NCBI RefSeq assembly: GCF_900104965.1
Contig: NZ_LT629757.1
Span: forward strand, 3,162,001 to 3,226,000
Length of the DNA: 64,000 nt
Direction: 5' to 3'
DNA from: Nocardioides scoriae
GTDB lineage: Bacteria; Actinomycetota; Actinomycetes; Propionibacteriales; Nocardioidaceae
Part shown: positions 30,376-40,383 of the stretch, one piece after another
How positions within the stretch are numbered: position 1 is the first letter of the stretch
How the letters are laid out: each line of letters starts with the position of its first letter
Notes under the pieces: generated by a model
What the model saw: only the letters and a program-made list of their open reading frames with translations
What the model was told of the DNA's origin: nothing
The model's database searches: none
Made by a program: the position numbers and the translations under genes

Positions 30376-31122
30376 ATGCGTTCAGTCCGGGGCCTGCGCA
30401 CCACGCTGCGCTCGAGCCTGTGGGACATGACCCCTCGGGACCACCGTCAGTCCGACCACGAGTTCCGCCGCCGCCAGGTGGTCAGCGTCGTGGTCGTGCT
30501 CGTCGGTGCCGTCGTCCTCGGCTACACCCTGGGCTTCATCGAGCCGACCGACAGCAACCGCTTCTACGCCGCCACCGCCGTGCTCGCGGGCGTGTGGGCC
30601 GTGGGGGCGTTCGCGTCGGGACCGCTGCACCTCGGCCGCATCGGCACCCCGGCCGAGCCCGACCTGACCGCGCCGCGGCCCGTGGTGCAGCCGTTCCTGC
30701 TCGGCGCCGCCCTCGCGGGCGTGTTCGTGGCGGGCGCCTTCCTGATCCGCGCCGTGCCCTTCCTCGACGACCACCTGACGCCGTTCATCCAGACCGTCCT
30801 GGAGTACGCCCAGGAGGGCAACGGCTGGATCCTGCTGGTCGTGACCGTGCTCAACGGCATCGCCGAGGAGCTGTTCTTCCGCGGCGCGATGTACGCCGCG
30901 ATCCGCAAGCACCAGGTCGCGATCACGACGGTGGCCTACACCGTGGCGACCCTGGCGACCGGCAACGTCATGCTCGGCTTCGCCGCCATCGTGCTCGGTC
31001 TCATCGTGGGGCTGCAGCGCCGCGCGACCGGCGGCATCCTGGCGCCGATCATCACCCACCTGACCTGGTCGGTGACGATGCTCTACGCGCTGCCCGCGAT
31101 CTTCCTCGGCAGCCCGACGTAG
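30376..31122 (+). CDS. CPBP family intramembrane glutamic endopeptidase
   Basis: The 248-residue membrane protein has TM helices near residues 37-58, 62-82, 100-125 and further C-terminal. The Abi/CAAX signature EELFFRG lies near residue 164, followed by the second conserved segment around LGFAAIVLGLIVGLQRRATGG and a third ending ITHLTWSVTML, where the catalytic histidine is expected. The family includes prenyl-protein proteases and bacteriocin self-immunity proteins. It stands alone between the photolyase and an NmrA-like gene; the substrate is unknown. Confidence 0.85.
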   Translation: MRSVRGLRTTLRSSLWDMTPRDHRQSDHEFRRRQVVSVVVVLVGAVVLGYTLGFIEPTDSNRFYAATAVLAGVWAVGAFASGPLHLGRIGTPAEPDLTAPRPVVQPFLLGAALAGVFVAGAFLIRAVPFLDDHLTPFIQTVLEYAQEGNGWILLVVTVLNGIAEELFFRGAMYAAIRKHQVAITTVAYTVATLATGNVMLGFAAIVLGLIVGLQRRATGGILAPIITHLTWSVTMLYALPAIFLGSPT

Positions 31123-31141
31123 ACCAGGTCGGGCCGGGGCC

Positions 31142-32035
31142 TCAGGCCTCGGCGGCGGCGCGGTCGGCGACCGCGCGGCGCACGGCCTCGGTGTAGCCGA
31201 TCGGCTCGCCCGGGACCACCTCGCGGATCGACTGCTCGCGCACCACGACCTCGATGCCCATCGAGTCGATCAGGTTGCGCCCGGTGGTGACGTCGACGTC
31301 GGTCACCAGCGCCAGCCAGTGCGAGGACAGGCCGGGGGTCAGCACCGGGACCTTGATGATCGGCACCCGCCGGCCGGTCTCGATCTCGGCGGCGACGCGC
31401 AGCATGTCGATGTAGGTCAGCTGGTCGGGACCGCCGACCTCGAAGGTCCGCCCGAGCGCGAGGTCCTGGCCGGCGACGCCGACGAGGTAGCGGACCACGT
31501 CGTCGAGGGCGATCGGCTGGGTGCGGGTGGCGGCCCACCTGGGCACGACCATGGCCGGCAGGTTCTTGACCAGCTGGCGCGTGATCTCCCAGGAGATGCC
31601 GCCGTGGCCGACCACGATCGCGGCCCGCAGCACGGTGACCGGCACGCCGGCCTCGCCGAGCAGGGTCTCGACCTCGCGGCGCGAGCGCAGGTGGGCCGAG
31701 AGGTCGCCGTCGTCGCCGAGGCCGCCCATGTAGACGATCTGCTTCACGCCCGCCTCGGCGGCGACGGACCCGAAGTTGCGGGCCGCCGCGGCGTCGCGAC
31801 GCTCGAAGTCCTCGTCGTCGAGGGAGTGGACCAGGTAGTAGGCCACGTCGACGCCCTCGAGCGGGCCGACCAGCGAGTCGCGCTCGTCGGTGTTGCCGGC
31901 GACCGGCTCGCCCTGGCCGTCGTACGACTCGGGGCGTCGTGTCATGGCGCGCACCTGGTGGCCCTGCTCGACGAGGGCGGGGACCAGGCGGCGGCCGATG
32001 AAGCCGGTGGCGCCGGTGACGAGGATGCGGCTCAT
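31142..32035 (-). CDS. NAD(P)H-binding atypical SDR (NmrA-like)
   Basis: The 297-residue product has the atypical SDR dinucleotide motif VTGATGFIGRRLV at residues 5-17, then RAMTRRPESYDG. The conserved QIVYMGGLGDDGDLSAHLRSRREVE stretch lies where extended SDRs carry their active-site serine and tyrosine. This pattern is common in actinobacterial NmrA-family proteins annotated as NAD(P)H-binding oxidoreductases of unknown substrate, some of which are redox sensors. ATG 32035 is 6 bases after TAGGCT on the minus strand. Confidence 0.85.
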   Translation of the reverse strand: MSRILVTGATGFIGRRLVPALVEQGHQVRAMTRRPESYDGQGEPVAGNTDERDSLVGPLEGVDVAYYLVHSLDDEDFERRDAAAARNFGSVAAEAGVKQIVYMGGLGDDGDLSAHLRSRREVETLLGEAGVPVTVLRAAIVVGHGGISWEITRQLVKNLPAMVVPRWAATRTQPIALDDVVRYLVGVAGQDLALGRTFEVGGPDQLTYIDMLRVAAEIETGRRVPIIKVPVLTPGLSSHWLALVTDVDVTTGRNLIDSMGIEVVVREQSIREVVPGEPIGYTEAVRRAVADRAAAEA

Positions 32036-32041
32036 GCTCGA

Positions 32042-32047
32042 AGCCTA
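32042..32047 (-). promoter_or_regulatory. Probable -10 element of the NmrA-like gene
   Basis: Minus-strand TAGGCT ends 6 bases before ATG 32035. Confidence 0.45.
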
Positions 32048-32118
32048 GGCAGTCGGTCCCCGCCGCGCGCGGGGCGCACGGCGGCGGCGGACGACACGGA
32101 CCCGAAACCTGCTGGCGC

Positions 32119-32124
32119 TAGGGT
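32119..32124 (+). promoter_or_regulatory. Probable -10 element of the ACT-domain gene
   Basis: TAGGGT ends 7 bases before ATG 32132. Confidence 0.45.
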
Positions 32125-32131
32125 CAGCGCC

Positions 32132-32764
32132 ATGTCGTACCTGCTGCGGGTCGCGCTGCCCGACGTCCCGGGCTCCCTGGGACGCCTGGCGTCGGCGATC
32201 GGCTCGGCGGGCGGCAACATCGACGCGATCGAGATCGTCGAGCGCACGGCCGACGGTCGTGCCGTTGACGACGTGTTCCTCGCCAACGAGCAGGGCGTGA
32301 TGCCCGACAGCATCGTCTCGGCGTGCACCTCGCTGGAGGGCGTCGACGTGCTGTGGATCTCGCGCTACGGCGCGGGCTCCAACCTGACCCGCGACCTCGA
32401 GGTCGTCGAGTCGATGACCTCGGACCCCTCCCGGGCCCCCGACACCCTGGTCGACCTGCTCCCGGCGGCCTTCGTCGTGGACTGGGCCGCGCGGGTGCGC
32501 CGCGAGGGCACGGCGGTCCGGGTCGTGCACCGCTCGCCCGCGGCCCCGACCGAGATCCCGGCCGACATCCACTGGCCGCGCGACATGGAGCGCGGCCGTC
32601 GCATCGACGTGCCCGAGCACCTCAGCGAGCTGTTGGTCGCGGGCTGTGCCCTGGAGGCCGACGAGCTGGTCGTCATCGCCCGGCGCGGCGGCCCCGAGAT
32701 CCTCGACTCCGAGATCGCCCGGCTGCGCCACCTGGCCGCGCTGGCCTCCTCGATCACCCGCTGA
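32132..32764 (+). CDS. ACT domain-containing protein
   Basis: The 210-residue protein begins YLLRVALPDVPGSLGRLASAIGSAGGNIDAIEIVER, an ACT domain of about 75 residues like the regulatory modules of amino-acid enzymes; such domains bind amino acids. The remaining 130 residues hold VDLLPAAFVVDWAARVRREGTAVRVVHRSP and ALEADELVVIARRGGPEILDSEIARL and match no domain I can name. The combination is conserved in actinobacteria as an uncharacterised ACT protein. It probably senses an amino acid; the target is unknown. It has its own promoter. Confidence 0.82.
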   Translation: MSYLLRVALPDVPGSLGRLASAIGSAGGNIDAIEIVERTADGRAVDDVFLANEQGVMPDSIVSACTSLEGVDVLWISRYGAGSNLTRDLEVVESMTSDPSRAPDTLVDLLPAAFVVDWAARVRREGTAVRVVHRSPAAPTEIPADIHWPRDMERGRRIDVPEHLSELLVAGCALEADELVVIARRGGPEILDSEIARLRHLAALASSITR

Positions 32765-32785
32765 CCCCTCGGGGCCGGGCACCGG

Positions 32786-33229
32786 TCAGTCGATCGGCGT
32801 CAGCTTGAAGACGGGAATCTGGCGGTCCGTCTTCTCCTGGTACGACGCGTACGTCGACCAGGTGTCGACCGCGAGCTGCCACAGGTCCTCGCGCTCGGCG
32901 CCCTCGACGATCTCGGCGCGGTAGCTCTTCTTCACCGACCCGTCCTGGAGGTCGACCTCGGGGTGGGCCACGAAGTTGTGGAACCACTCGGGGTGCTCCG
33001 GGGCGCCGCCCTTGGAGGCGATCGCGACGTAGGTGCCGTCGCGCTCGACCCGCATCAGGGGCGTCTTGCGGACCAGGCCCGACTTCGCCCCGAGGTTCGT
33101 GATCACCACGATCGGGTCGTCGGTGCCGGGCAGGGTGTTGGCCCGCTGCCCGTCGGAGGCCTCGAACTCCTCGACCTGGTCGCGGACCCACTGGGCCTTG
33201 CTGGGGACGTACTCGCCGGTGATCGCCAT
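32786..33229 (-). CDS. Nitroreductase-family deazaflavin (F420)-dependent oxidoreductase
   Basis: The 147-residue protein has the split beta-barrel Ddn/FDOR-A pattern: VVITNLGAKSGLVRKTPLMRVERDGTYVAIASKGGAPEHPEWFHNFVAHPEVDLQDG. The KSGxxRKTPL and GGAPxHPxWxxNxxAHP motifs bind F420 phosphate and the deazaflavin. Family members reduce quinones and nitro compounds, including nitroimidazole prodrugs in mycobacteria. ATG 33229 is chosen; an in-frame start 12 bases earlier is possible. Its presence implies that the organism makes cofactor F420. Confidence 0.88.
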   Translation of the reverse strand: MAITGEYVPSKAQWVRDQVEEFEASDGQRANTLPGTDDPIVVITNLGAKSGLVRKTPLMRVERDGTYVAIASKGGAPEHPEWFHNFVAHPEVDLQDGSVKKSYRAEIVEGAEREDLWQLAVDTWSTYASYQEKTDRQIPVFKLTPID

Positions 33230-33278
33230 GCCACCCAGCACAGCAGACCTGCCGCCCCGACGCCAGCATCGCGGCCTC

Positions 33279-33284
33279 TAGGGT
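33279..33284 (+). promoter_or_regulatory. Probable -10 element of menB
   Basis: TAGGGT ends 6 bases before ATG 33291. Confidence 0.45.
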
Positions 33285-33290
33285 CGCCCC

Positions 33291-34226
33291 ATGAGTGCGA
33301 TCGAGGGCGTCAGCGAGATCTTCGACCCGGAGCTGTGGGACGCCGTCCCCGGCTTCGAGGACCTGACCGACCTGACCTACCACCGGGCCCGTGCCCACGG
33401 CACGGTGCGCGTCGCCTTCGACCGGCCAGACGTGCTCAACGCGTTCCGGCCCCACACCGTCGACGAGCTGCTCCGCGTCCTGGAGCACGCCCGCACGACC
33501 AGCGACGTCGGCTGCGTGCTGCTCACGGGCAACGGGCCGGGCGAGCGCCACGGCAAGTGGGCCTTCTGCACGGGCGGCGACCAGCGGATCCGGGGCCGGG
33601 CGGGCTACCAGTACGAGGACGGCACGGCCGGCGCGACCAGCGACGCCCGCACCCCCGCCGACCAGGCCCGGCTCGGGCGGCTGCACATCCTCGAGGTGCA
33701 GCGGCTGATCCGCTTCATGCCCAAGGTCGTCATCTGCGTGGTCCCCGGCTGGACGGCCGGTGGCGGCCACTCCCTGCACGTGGTGTGCGACCTGACCCTC
33801 GCCAGCGCCGAGGAGGCGCGCTTCAAGCAGACCGACGCCGACGTCGGCAGCTTCGACGGCGGGTTCGGGTCGGCGTACCTCGCGCGCCAGGTGGGCCAGA
33901 AGATCGCCCGCGAGATCTTCTTCCTCGGCCAGGAGTACGACGCCGCCGAGGGCGTCCGGATGGGCACGGTCAACCGCGCCGTCCCCCACACCGAGCTGGA
34001 GCTGGCGGCCCTGGAGTGGGGCCGGCTGGTCAACGGCAAGAGCCCCACCGCGCAGCGGATGCTGAAGTACTCCTTCAACGCCATCGACGACGGCCTGGTC
34101 GGCCAGCAGCTCTTCGCCGGCGAGACCACCCGGCTGGCGTACATGACCGACGAGGCCGCCGAGGGCCGCGACCAGTTCCTCGAGAAGCGCGAGCCCGACT
34201 GGTCGCCCTTCCCCTGGTACTACTGA
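33291..34226 (+). CDS. menB: 1,4-Dihydroxy-2-naphthoyl-CoA synthase MenB
   Basis: The 311-residue crotonase-fold enzyme has VRVAFDRPDVLNAFRPHTVDEL and the oxyanion-hole segment CVLLTGNGPGERHGKWAFCTGGDQRIRGRAGYQY. GWTAGGGHSLHVVCDLTLASAEEARFKQTDADVGSFDGGFGSAYL is specific to MenB. It closes o-succinylbenzoyl-CoA into 1,4-dihydroxy-2-naphthoyl-CoA in menaquinone synthesis. A 35-residue N-terminal extension is usual in actinobacteria. The other men genes are not in the window. Confidence 0.94.
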   Translation: MSAIEGVSEIFDPELWDAVPGFEDLTDLTYHRARAHGTVRVAFDRPDVLNAFRPHTVDELLRVLEHARTTSDVGCVLLTGNGPGERHGKWAFCTGGDQRIRGRAGYQYEDGTAGATSDARTPADQARLGRLHILEVQRLIRFMPKVVICVVPGWTAGGGHSLHVVCDLTLASAEEARFKQTDADVGSFDGGFGSAYLARQVGQKIAREIFFLGQEYDAAEGVRMGTVNRAVPHTELELAALEWGRLVNGKSPTAQRMLKYSFNAIDDGLVGQQLFAGETTRLAYMTDEAAEGRDQFLEKREPDWSPFPWYY

Positions 34227-34298
34227 GCCGCCACGGCCCCGCGCCGCACGCCCGGTAGGGCAGCCTCCCCTTCGTTGAAATGTCCGGCTGCGGGCGGC

Positions 34299-34304
34299 GA
34301 CCAT
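34299..34304 (+). promoter_or_regulatory. Possible -10 element of the VIT-family gene
   Basis: GACCAT fits only the A2 and T6 positions of the consensus but has the same 6-base distance to ATG 34311. Confidence 0.25.
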
Positions 34305-34310
34305 GGCCCC

Positions 34311-35069
34311 ATGAGCACCCCCGTCGCCTCCGGCGCCCCCTCGCCGTCCGACCTTCCCGAGCCGGGTCAGCACGCCGACGAGCCCCACGGCGAGGGCCTC
34401 AACAGCCGCCTCAACGCGCTGCGCGCCGCGGTGCTGGGGGCCAACGACGGCATCGTCTCGGTCGCGGGCCTGGTGATGGGCGTCGCGGGCGCGACGACCG
34501 ACCGGCACACGATCGCGGTGGCCGGCGTCGCCGGGCTGGTCTCGGGGGCGCTGAGCATGGCTGCCGGGGAGTACGTCTCGGTCAGCACCCAGCGCGACAC
34601 CGAGAAGGCCCTGGTCGCCAAGGAGACCCGCGAGCTGCGCGAGGAGCCCGAGGACGAGCTGGCCGAGCTGATCGAGCTCTACCGGGGCAAGGGCCTCGAC
34701 GACGACCTGGCCCGCCAGGTCGCGGTGCAGCTGACCGAGAAGGACGCGCTGCGGGCCCACCTCGACATCGAGCTCGGCATCGACCCCGACGAGCTGACCA
34801 ACCCCTGGCACGCCGCCTGGGCCTCGATGCTCGCCTTCACGGCGGGCGCGCTGCTGCCGCTGCTGACCATCCTGGTCTTCGCGCCCGGGCTGCGCGTGGT
34901 CGTGACGGTGGCGGCCGTGGCGCTCGCGCTGGCCGGTGCGGGCTACCTCTCCGCGCGGGCCGGCGACTCGCCGGTGCGGCCGGCGATCACCCGGGTGGTG
35001 GCGGGCGGGCTGCTGGCGATGGCGGTGACCTACGTCATCGGGGCGCTCATCGGCACCGGGATGGCCTGA
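34311..35069 (+). CDS. VIT1/CCC1 family transporter (iron/manganese)
   Basis: The 252-residue membrane protein has the VIT layout. After a 40-residue acidic N-terminus come LRAAVLGANDGIVSVAGLVMGVAGA (TM1, with the conserved D-G-I) and AGLVSGALSMAAGEYVSVSTQRDTE (TM2). A cytoplasmic acidic metal-binding hinge of about 85 residues follows (REEPEDELAELIELYRGKGLDDDLARQVAVQL), then three C-terminal TM helices. The family moves Fe2+ or Mn2+ out of the cytosol by proton exchange. No metal-responsive operator is visible; the gene is monocistronic. Confidence 0.9.
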   Translation: MSTPVASGAPSPSDLPEPGQHADEPHGEGLNSRLNALRAAVLGANDGIVSVAGLVMGVAGATTDRHTIAVAGVAGLVSGALSMAAGEYVSVSTQRDTEKALVAKETRELREEPEDELAELIELYRGKGLDDDLARQVAVQLTEKDALRAHLDIELGIDPDELTNPWHAAWASMLAFTAGALLPLLTILVFAPGLRVVVTVAAVALALAGAGYLSARAGDSPVRPAITRVVAGGLLAMAVTYVIGALIGTGMA

Positions 35070-35136
35070 GCCCGCCTCCGGCCGGTCGGCCGGTGAGGCG
35101 ACCGTCACAATCCCCGATCCTGTCGGTGACGTCCCT

Positions 35137-35142
35137 TAGGTT
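35137..35142 (+). promoter_or_regulatory. Probable -10 element of the pnt operon
   Basis: TAGGTT ends 6 bases before the GTG at 35149. Confidence 0.4.
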
Positions 35143-35148
35143 CGCCAC

Positions 35149-36375
35149 GTGAGGATCGCCGTCGTACAGGAGTCCAGGCCGGGGGAGACCCGCGTCGCCC
35201 TGGTGCCCGACCTCGTCGCGAAGCTGACGGGGCTCGGCTACGAGGTCGGGGTCGAGCCGGGCGCCGGCGCCCAGGCCGGCTTCGCCGACGAGGAGTACGC
35301 CGAGGCGGGGGCCGCCCTCGTCGACGGCCTGCTCCCGGGGGCCGACGTGGTGGTGAGCGTCAACCCGCTCGCGCCCGACCGGCTCCGCCAGCTGCGCAGC
35401 GGCGCGGCGACCGTGTCGTTCCTGCCCGTGGCCGCCTCCCACGACCTCGTCGGCGACCTGCGCGACCTCGGGGTCACCTCCTTCGCCATGGAGCTGGTGC
35501 CGCGGATCTCGCGGGCCCAGTCGATGGACGCGCTGTCCTCCCAGGCCCTGGTCTCGGGCTACCGCGGCGCGGTCGTGGCCGCCGGGCTGCTGCGCCGGTT
35601 CTTCCCGCTCAACATGACCGCCGCCGGCACCGTCCAGCCCGCCCAGGTCGTGGTCCTGGGCGCGGGGGTCGCGGGCCTCCAGGCGATCGCGACCTGCAAG
35701 CGCCTCGGCGCCGTGGTCCAGGCCTACGACGTGCGTGCCGCCGCCGCGGAGGAGATCCGCTCGGTCGGCGCCAAGGCCATCGACCTGCAGCTGGAGACGC
35801 TCGAGGGCACCGGCGGCTACGCCCGCGAGATGACCGAGGACCGCGCCACCCAGCAGAAGCAGGCCCTGGCGCCCTACATCGCGGCGGCCGACGCGCTCAT
35901 CACCACCGCCGCCGTGCCCGGCCGCCGGGCGCCGCTGCTGGTCACCCGCGAGATGGTCGAGGCGATGCCGCCCGGCTCCGTCGTGGTCGACCTCGCCGCC
36001 GAGACCGGCGGCAACGTCGAGGGGTCGGTGCCCGGCAAGGTCGTGCGCATCGGCCACGCCCAGGTCTGGGGCGGCGACAACGTCCCCTCCCAGATGCCCG
36101 GGCCCGCCTCGCGGCTCTACGCCACCAACGTGGTCAACCTGCTGACCCTGATGACCCACGAGGGCGCCTTCGCCCCCGACCTGGACGACGAGGTCGTGGC
36201 CGGCGCCTGCGTGACCCACCAGGGCCGGATCCTGCACGAGCCGACCCGCGAGGCGATCGAGGGACCGGCGCCGGCGCCCGACGTCGACGTCGCCCCGGCC
36301 CCGGTCCGCGACGAGCACCTGGCCGACGGGCCCCCGGTCGCCCAGCCCTCCCACGACCCCGAGGAGCAGCAGTGA
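35149..36375 (+). CDS. pntA: NAD(P) transhydrogenase subunit alpha 1 (NAD-binding domain I)
   Basis: The 408-residue soluble subunit carries the AlaDh/PNT N-terminal region (RIAVVQESRPGETRVALVPDLVAKL) and the NAD(H)-binding domain with VVLGAGVAGLQAIATCKRLGA. The mobile-loop region near RSVGAKAIDLQLETLEGTGGYAREM closes over the nucleotide. It has no TM helices, so this is the split three-gene form seen in Rhodospirillum. The alpha-2 GTG overlaps its stop. The enzyme couples proton flow to hydride transfer from NADH to NADP+, supplying NADPH. Confidence 0.94.
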   Translation: MRIAVVQESRPGETRVALVPDLVAKLTGLGYEVGVEPGAGAQAGFADEEYAEAGAALVDGLLPGADVVVSVNPLAPDRLRQLRSGAATVSFLPVAASHDLVGDLRDLGVTSFAMELVPRISRAQSMDALSSQALVSGYRGAVVAAGLLRRFFPLNMTAAGTVQPAQVVVLGAGVAGLQAIATCKRLGAVVQAYDVRAAAAEEIRSVGAKAIDLQLETLEGTGGYAREMTEDRATQQKQALAPYIAAADALITTAAVPGRRAPLLVTREMVEAMPPGSVVVDLAAETGGNVEGSVPGKVVRIGHAQVWGGDNVPSQMPGPASRLYATNVVNLLTLMTHEGAFAPDLDDEVVAGACVTHQGRILHEPTREAIEGPAPAPDVDVAPAPVRDEHLADGPPVAQPSHDPEEQQ

Positions 36376-36700
36376 ACGACGCCGTCGTCTGGCTCACGAT
36401 CTTCGTGCTGAGCGTGTTCGTGGGCATCGAGGTGATCGCCAAGGTCTCCTCGACGCTGCACACCCCGCTGATGTCGGGCGCCAACGCCATCCACGGGATC
36501 ATCCTGCTGGGGGCCATCCTGGTGACCGGCTCGACCGACAGCACCGTCGCCCTGGTCGTCGGGCTGGTGGCGATCGTGCTCGCGGCCGTCAACATGGTCG
36601 GCGGCTTCGTGGTCACCGACCGGATGCTGCAGATGTTCACCCGGCGCAAGCGGGTCCCGGCCGCCCCGACCGACGCCTCCGGCCCGACGGGGGGCACCCG

Positions 36701-36704
<4 letters not shown>
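36372..36704 (+). CDS. pntAb: NAD(P) transhydrogenase subunit alpha 2 (membrane domain)
   Basis: This 110-residue protein has three predicted TM helices (VWLTIFVLSVFVGIEVIAKV, AIHGIILLGAILVTG, VALVVGLVAIVLAAVNMVGGF). VSSTLHTPLMSGANAIHG and FVVTDRMLQMF are characteristic of PntAb. It forms part of the proton channel with subunit beta. Both ends overlap neighbouring genes by 4 bases (GTGA), so the three subunits are translationally coupled. Confidence 0.94.
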
Positions 36705-38098
<1,394 letters not shown>

Positions 38099-38114
38099 CG
38101 CCCGACGATCGCCC

Positions 38115-38128
38115 TTTTCCTTCGAAAA
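38115..38128. terminator. Short dyad after pntB
   Basis: TTTTC-cttc-GAAAA is a perfect 5-base inverted repeat in an unusually AT-rich intergenic patch. The stem is weak for a terminator and it may instead be part of the kinase promoter region. ACAACGG is repeated in tandem just beyond, at 38134-38147. Confidence 0.25.
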
Positions 38129-38195
38129 CGCCCACAACGGACAACGGTTTGCACATACTGGAGCGGTCAACCACCGACCGTCTCTCGAGGGGGCA

Positions 38196-40382
38196 GTGCA
38201 GCCCGGACACTCTTCGTCCCTCCACCGGATCCACACGGCACCGACGAAGAGTCTGACGCGCGCACAGCTGGTCCGCATCACGCTGCTCATGGCGTTGCTC
38301 GCCCTCGCGGCTCTCGCGGGGGTGCCCGACCCGGCCGGCGAGAGCGCCCTGCCGACCATCTGGCCCGCGGGCGGCCTGCTCGCCGGGCTGCTGCTGACCT
38401 CGCCCCGCCAGGCCCGCCCCTGGCTGCTGCTCGTCAGCGGGTTGCTGGTCGCGCTGGCGCACCTGCTGATCGGGTTCTCCCCGGCTGCCACCCTCGGGCT
38501 CACCCTGACCTACCTGGTGGCCGCCTGGGTCGTGCGGCGCTCGCTGGTCGCCGGCCGCTCCGAACGGGTCGCGCTGCGCGACCAGGGAGACGTCTCCCGG
38601 CTCATCGGGGCCGTCGCCGCGGGCAGCCTGGTCGCCGGCCTCGGCAGTGCGGCGACCGTCGCGCTCACCGGTCTGGGCAACCCCTGGCTGGCGCTCGCCC
38701 CGGGCTTCGGCGCGCACGCCGCGGCCCTGATGGTGCTGCTGCCGCTGTTCCTGCCGGTGCCGCACTTCGCCCCGGTGTCCGGGCCGCGCGAGCGGGTCGT
38801 GCAGGCCCTGCTGACCGTCGGCACCACGCTGGCGATCTTCACCGCCACCGACATCCCGCCCGTCGTGTTCGCCGTGATGCCGATGTTCGCCTGGTACGCC
38901 TTCCGCGGCACCCTGCGGGAGGCGACGCTGCTGCTCACCCTGGTCTCGGCCGTCGGCGTGGGGGTCACTGCCCTCGACACCGGCCCGATCTGGGGCCTGG
39001 GCCAGCGCTACGACCTGCCCCCGGAGCTGGTGCACGGCGTGCTCCAGCTGTTCGTCGTCGACTGCGCGCTGATCCTGCTGCCCCTGTCGGTGATGCTGAC
39101 CCAGCAGCGGATGTCGGCGGCCCTGGTCTCCGCCGAGCGCGAGACGCTGCGCCGCCTGGTCGACGCCGCCCGCGGTACCGCGATCATCGCGACCGGTCCC
39201 GACGGCCAGATCACCGTGTTCAACCCCGGCGCCGAGGAGATGCTGGGCCACCGGGCCGCCGACGTGCTCGGCGGCACCCCCGACCTGTTCCTGCCCGAGT
39301 CGGAGCTGCGGCGCCACTCCGCCGAGCTCGGCACCCTGGCCACCTTCGCGAGCATCTGCAACGCCTCGACGGCCCGCGACGACGACCAGGCCCGGCTGTG
39401 GCACTGCCGGCGCAGCGACGGCCAGGAGCGCACCCTGCGGATGACGCTCTCGGCCGTGAGCGACGAGAACGGCGCGCTCTCGGGCTACCTGGCGACCGCC
39501 GAGGACGTCACCGAGCGCGAAGAGGCCCGGCTCGCGCTGGAGATCTCGCTCGCTCGCGAGCGCGACGCCCTCGAGAGGGGCGCCGAGCTCGAGCGGGTCA
39601 AGGGCAACTTCGTGGCCACCGTCAGCCACGAGCTCCGCACCCCCGTCACCAGCATCGTGGGCTACACCGAGGTGCTCGAGGACGGCCTCATCGGCCCGCT
39701 CAGCCACGACCAGCTCGCCGTGGTCGCCAAGATCGACCGCAACGGCCGCCGGATGCAGAACCTGGTCGAGGACCTGCTGACGCTCTCGGAGATCGAGTCG
39801 TCGCGGCTGACGATCCGGCTGGAGGCGGTCGACGTCGGTGCCGTGGTCCGCCGGGCCCTCGCCTCGCTCGACGAGGTCGTGGCCGGGCGCCAGCTCAGCG
39901 TCGAGGTCTCGCTGCCGGAGGAGCCGCTGGTGCAGGCCGTCGACCCCCGCCACCTCGAGCGGATGGTGACCGGGCTGGTCTCCAACGCGGTCAAGTTCAC
40001 CCCCGACGGTGGGGCCGTCGAGGTCCTGCTGACGGGGTGGTCCAGCGGCTGCGAGGTGGTGGTGCGCGACACCGGCATCGGCATCGAGCCGACCGAGCAG
40101 GCCGGCGTGTTCGAGCGCTTCGCCCGGGGCCGCCGGGCGACCGAGGACGAGGCCCAGGGCACCGGGCTCGGCCTCACCATCATCCGGGCCATCGTGGCGT
40201 TGCACGGCGGCGAGGTCACCATCGACTCCGAGGTCGACCGCGGCACCACGGTGACGGTGCTGCTGCCCCGCAGCGACTCCTCCGCGGCGCCGGGCACGGC
40301 GCACGCGCCGGGCCTGGCCGTCCTGGACGGCGGCGACGACGCCCCGGGGCCCCACGCGGGCCGCTGGCTGGAGCCCGCCTGA
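38196..40382 (+). CDS. Membrane sensor histidine kinase (MASE1-like, PAS, HisKA, HATPase_c)
   Basis: The 728-residue protein has eight or so TM helices over residues 25-295 in a MASE1-like sensor with the IWPAGGLLAGLLL motif. A PAS domain around 325-430 (TGPDGQITVFNPGAEEMLGHRAADVLGG) and a PAC-like tail VTEREEARLAL follow. The phosphoacceptor HELRTP has His near 478, and the ATPase domain has NAVKFTPDGG, DTGIGIEPTEQAGVFERF and GTGLGLTI. The GTG has GAGGGGG upstream. No response regulator is adjacent, so its partner is elsewhere. MASE1 domains are integral-membrane sensors of unknown ligands. Confidence 0.9.
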   Translation: MQPGHSSSLHRIHTAPTKSLTRAQLVRITLLMALLALAALAGVPDPAGESALPTIWPAGGLLAGLLLTSPRQARPWLLLVSGLLVALAHLLIGFSPAATLGLTLTYLVAAWVVRRSLVAGRSERVALRDQGDVSRLIGAVAAGSLVAGLGSAATVALTGLGNPWLALAPGFGAHAAALMVLLPLFLPVPHFAPVSGPRERVVQALLTVGTTLAIFTATDIPPVVFAVMPMFAWYAFRGTLREATLLLTLVSAVGVGVTALDTGPIWGLGQRYDLPPELVHGVLQLFVVDCALILLPLSVMLTQQRMSAALVSAERETLRRLVDAARGTAIIATGPDGQITVFNPGAEEMLGHRAADVLGGTPDLFLPESELRRHSAELGTLATFASICNASTARDDDQARLWHCRRSDGQERTLRMTLSAVSDENGALSGYLATAEDVTEREEARLALEISLARERDALERGAELERVKGNFVATVSHELRTPVTSIVGYTEVLEDGLIGPLSHDQLAVVAKIDRNGRRMQNLVEDLLTLSEIESSRLTIRLEAVDVGAVVRRALASLDEVVAGRQLSVEVSLPEEPLVQAVDPRHLERMVTGLVSNAVKFTPDGGAVEVLLTGWSSGCEVVVRDTGIGIEPTEQAGVFERFARGRRATEDEAQGTGLGLTIIRAIVALHGGEVTIDSEVDRGTTVTVLLPRSDSSAAPGTAHAPGLAVLDGGDDAPGPHAGRWLEPA

Positions 40383-40383
40383 G

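Noticed and set aside
32754-35108. A 784-codon minus-strand frame across MenB and the VIT-family gene
   Set aside because: It contains real coding sequence only where it happens to share a frame with neighbouring genes; the rest is antisense to well-identified proteins.
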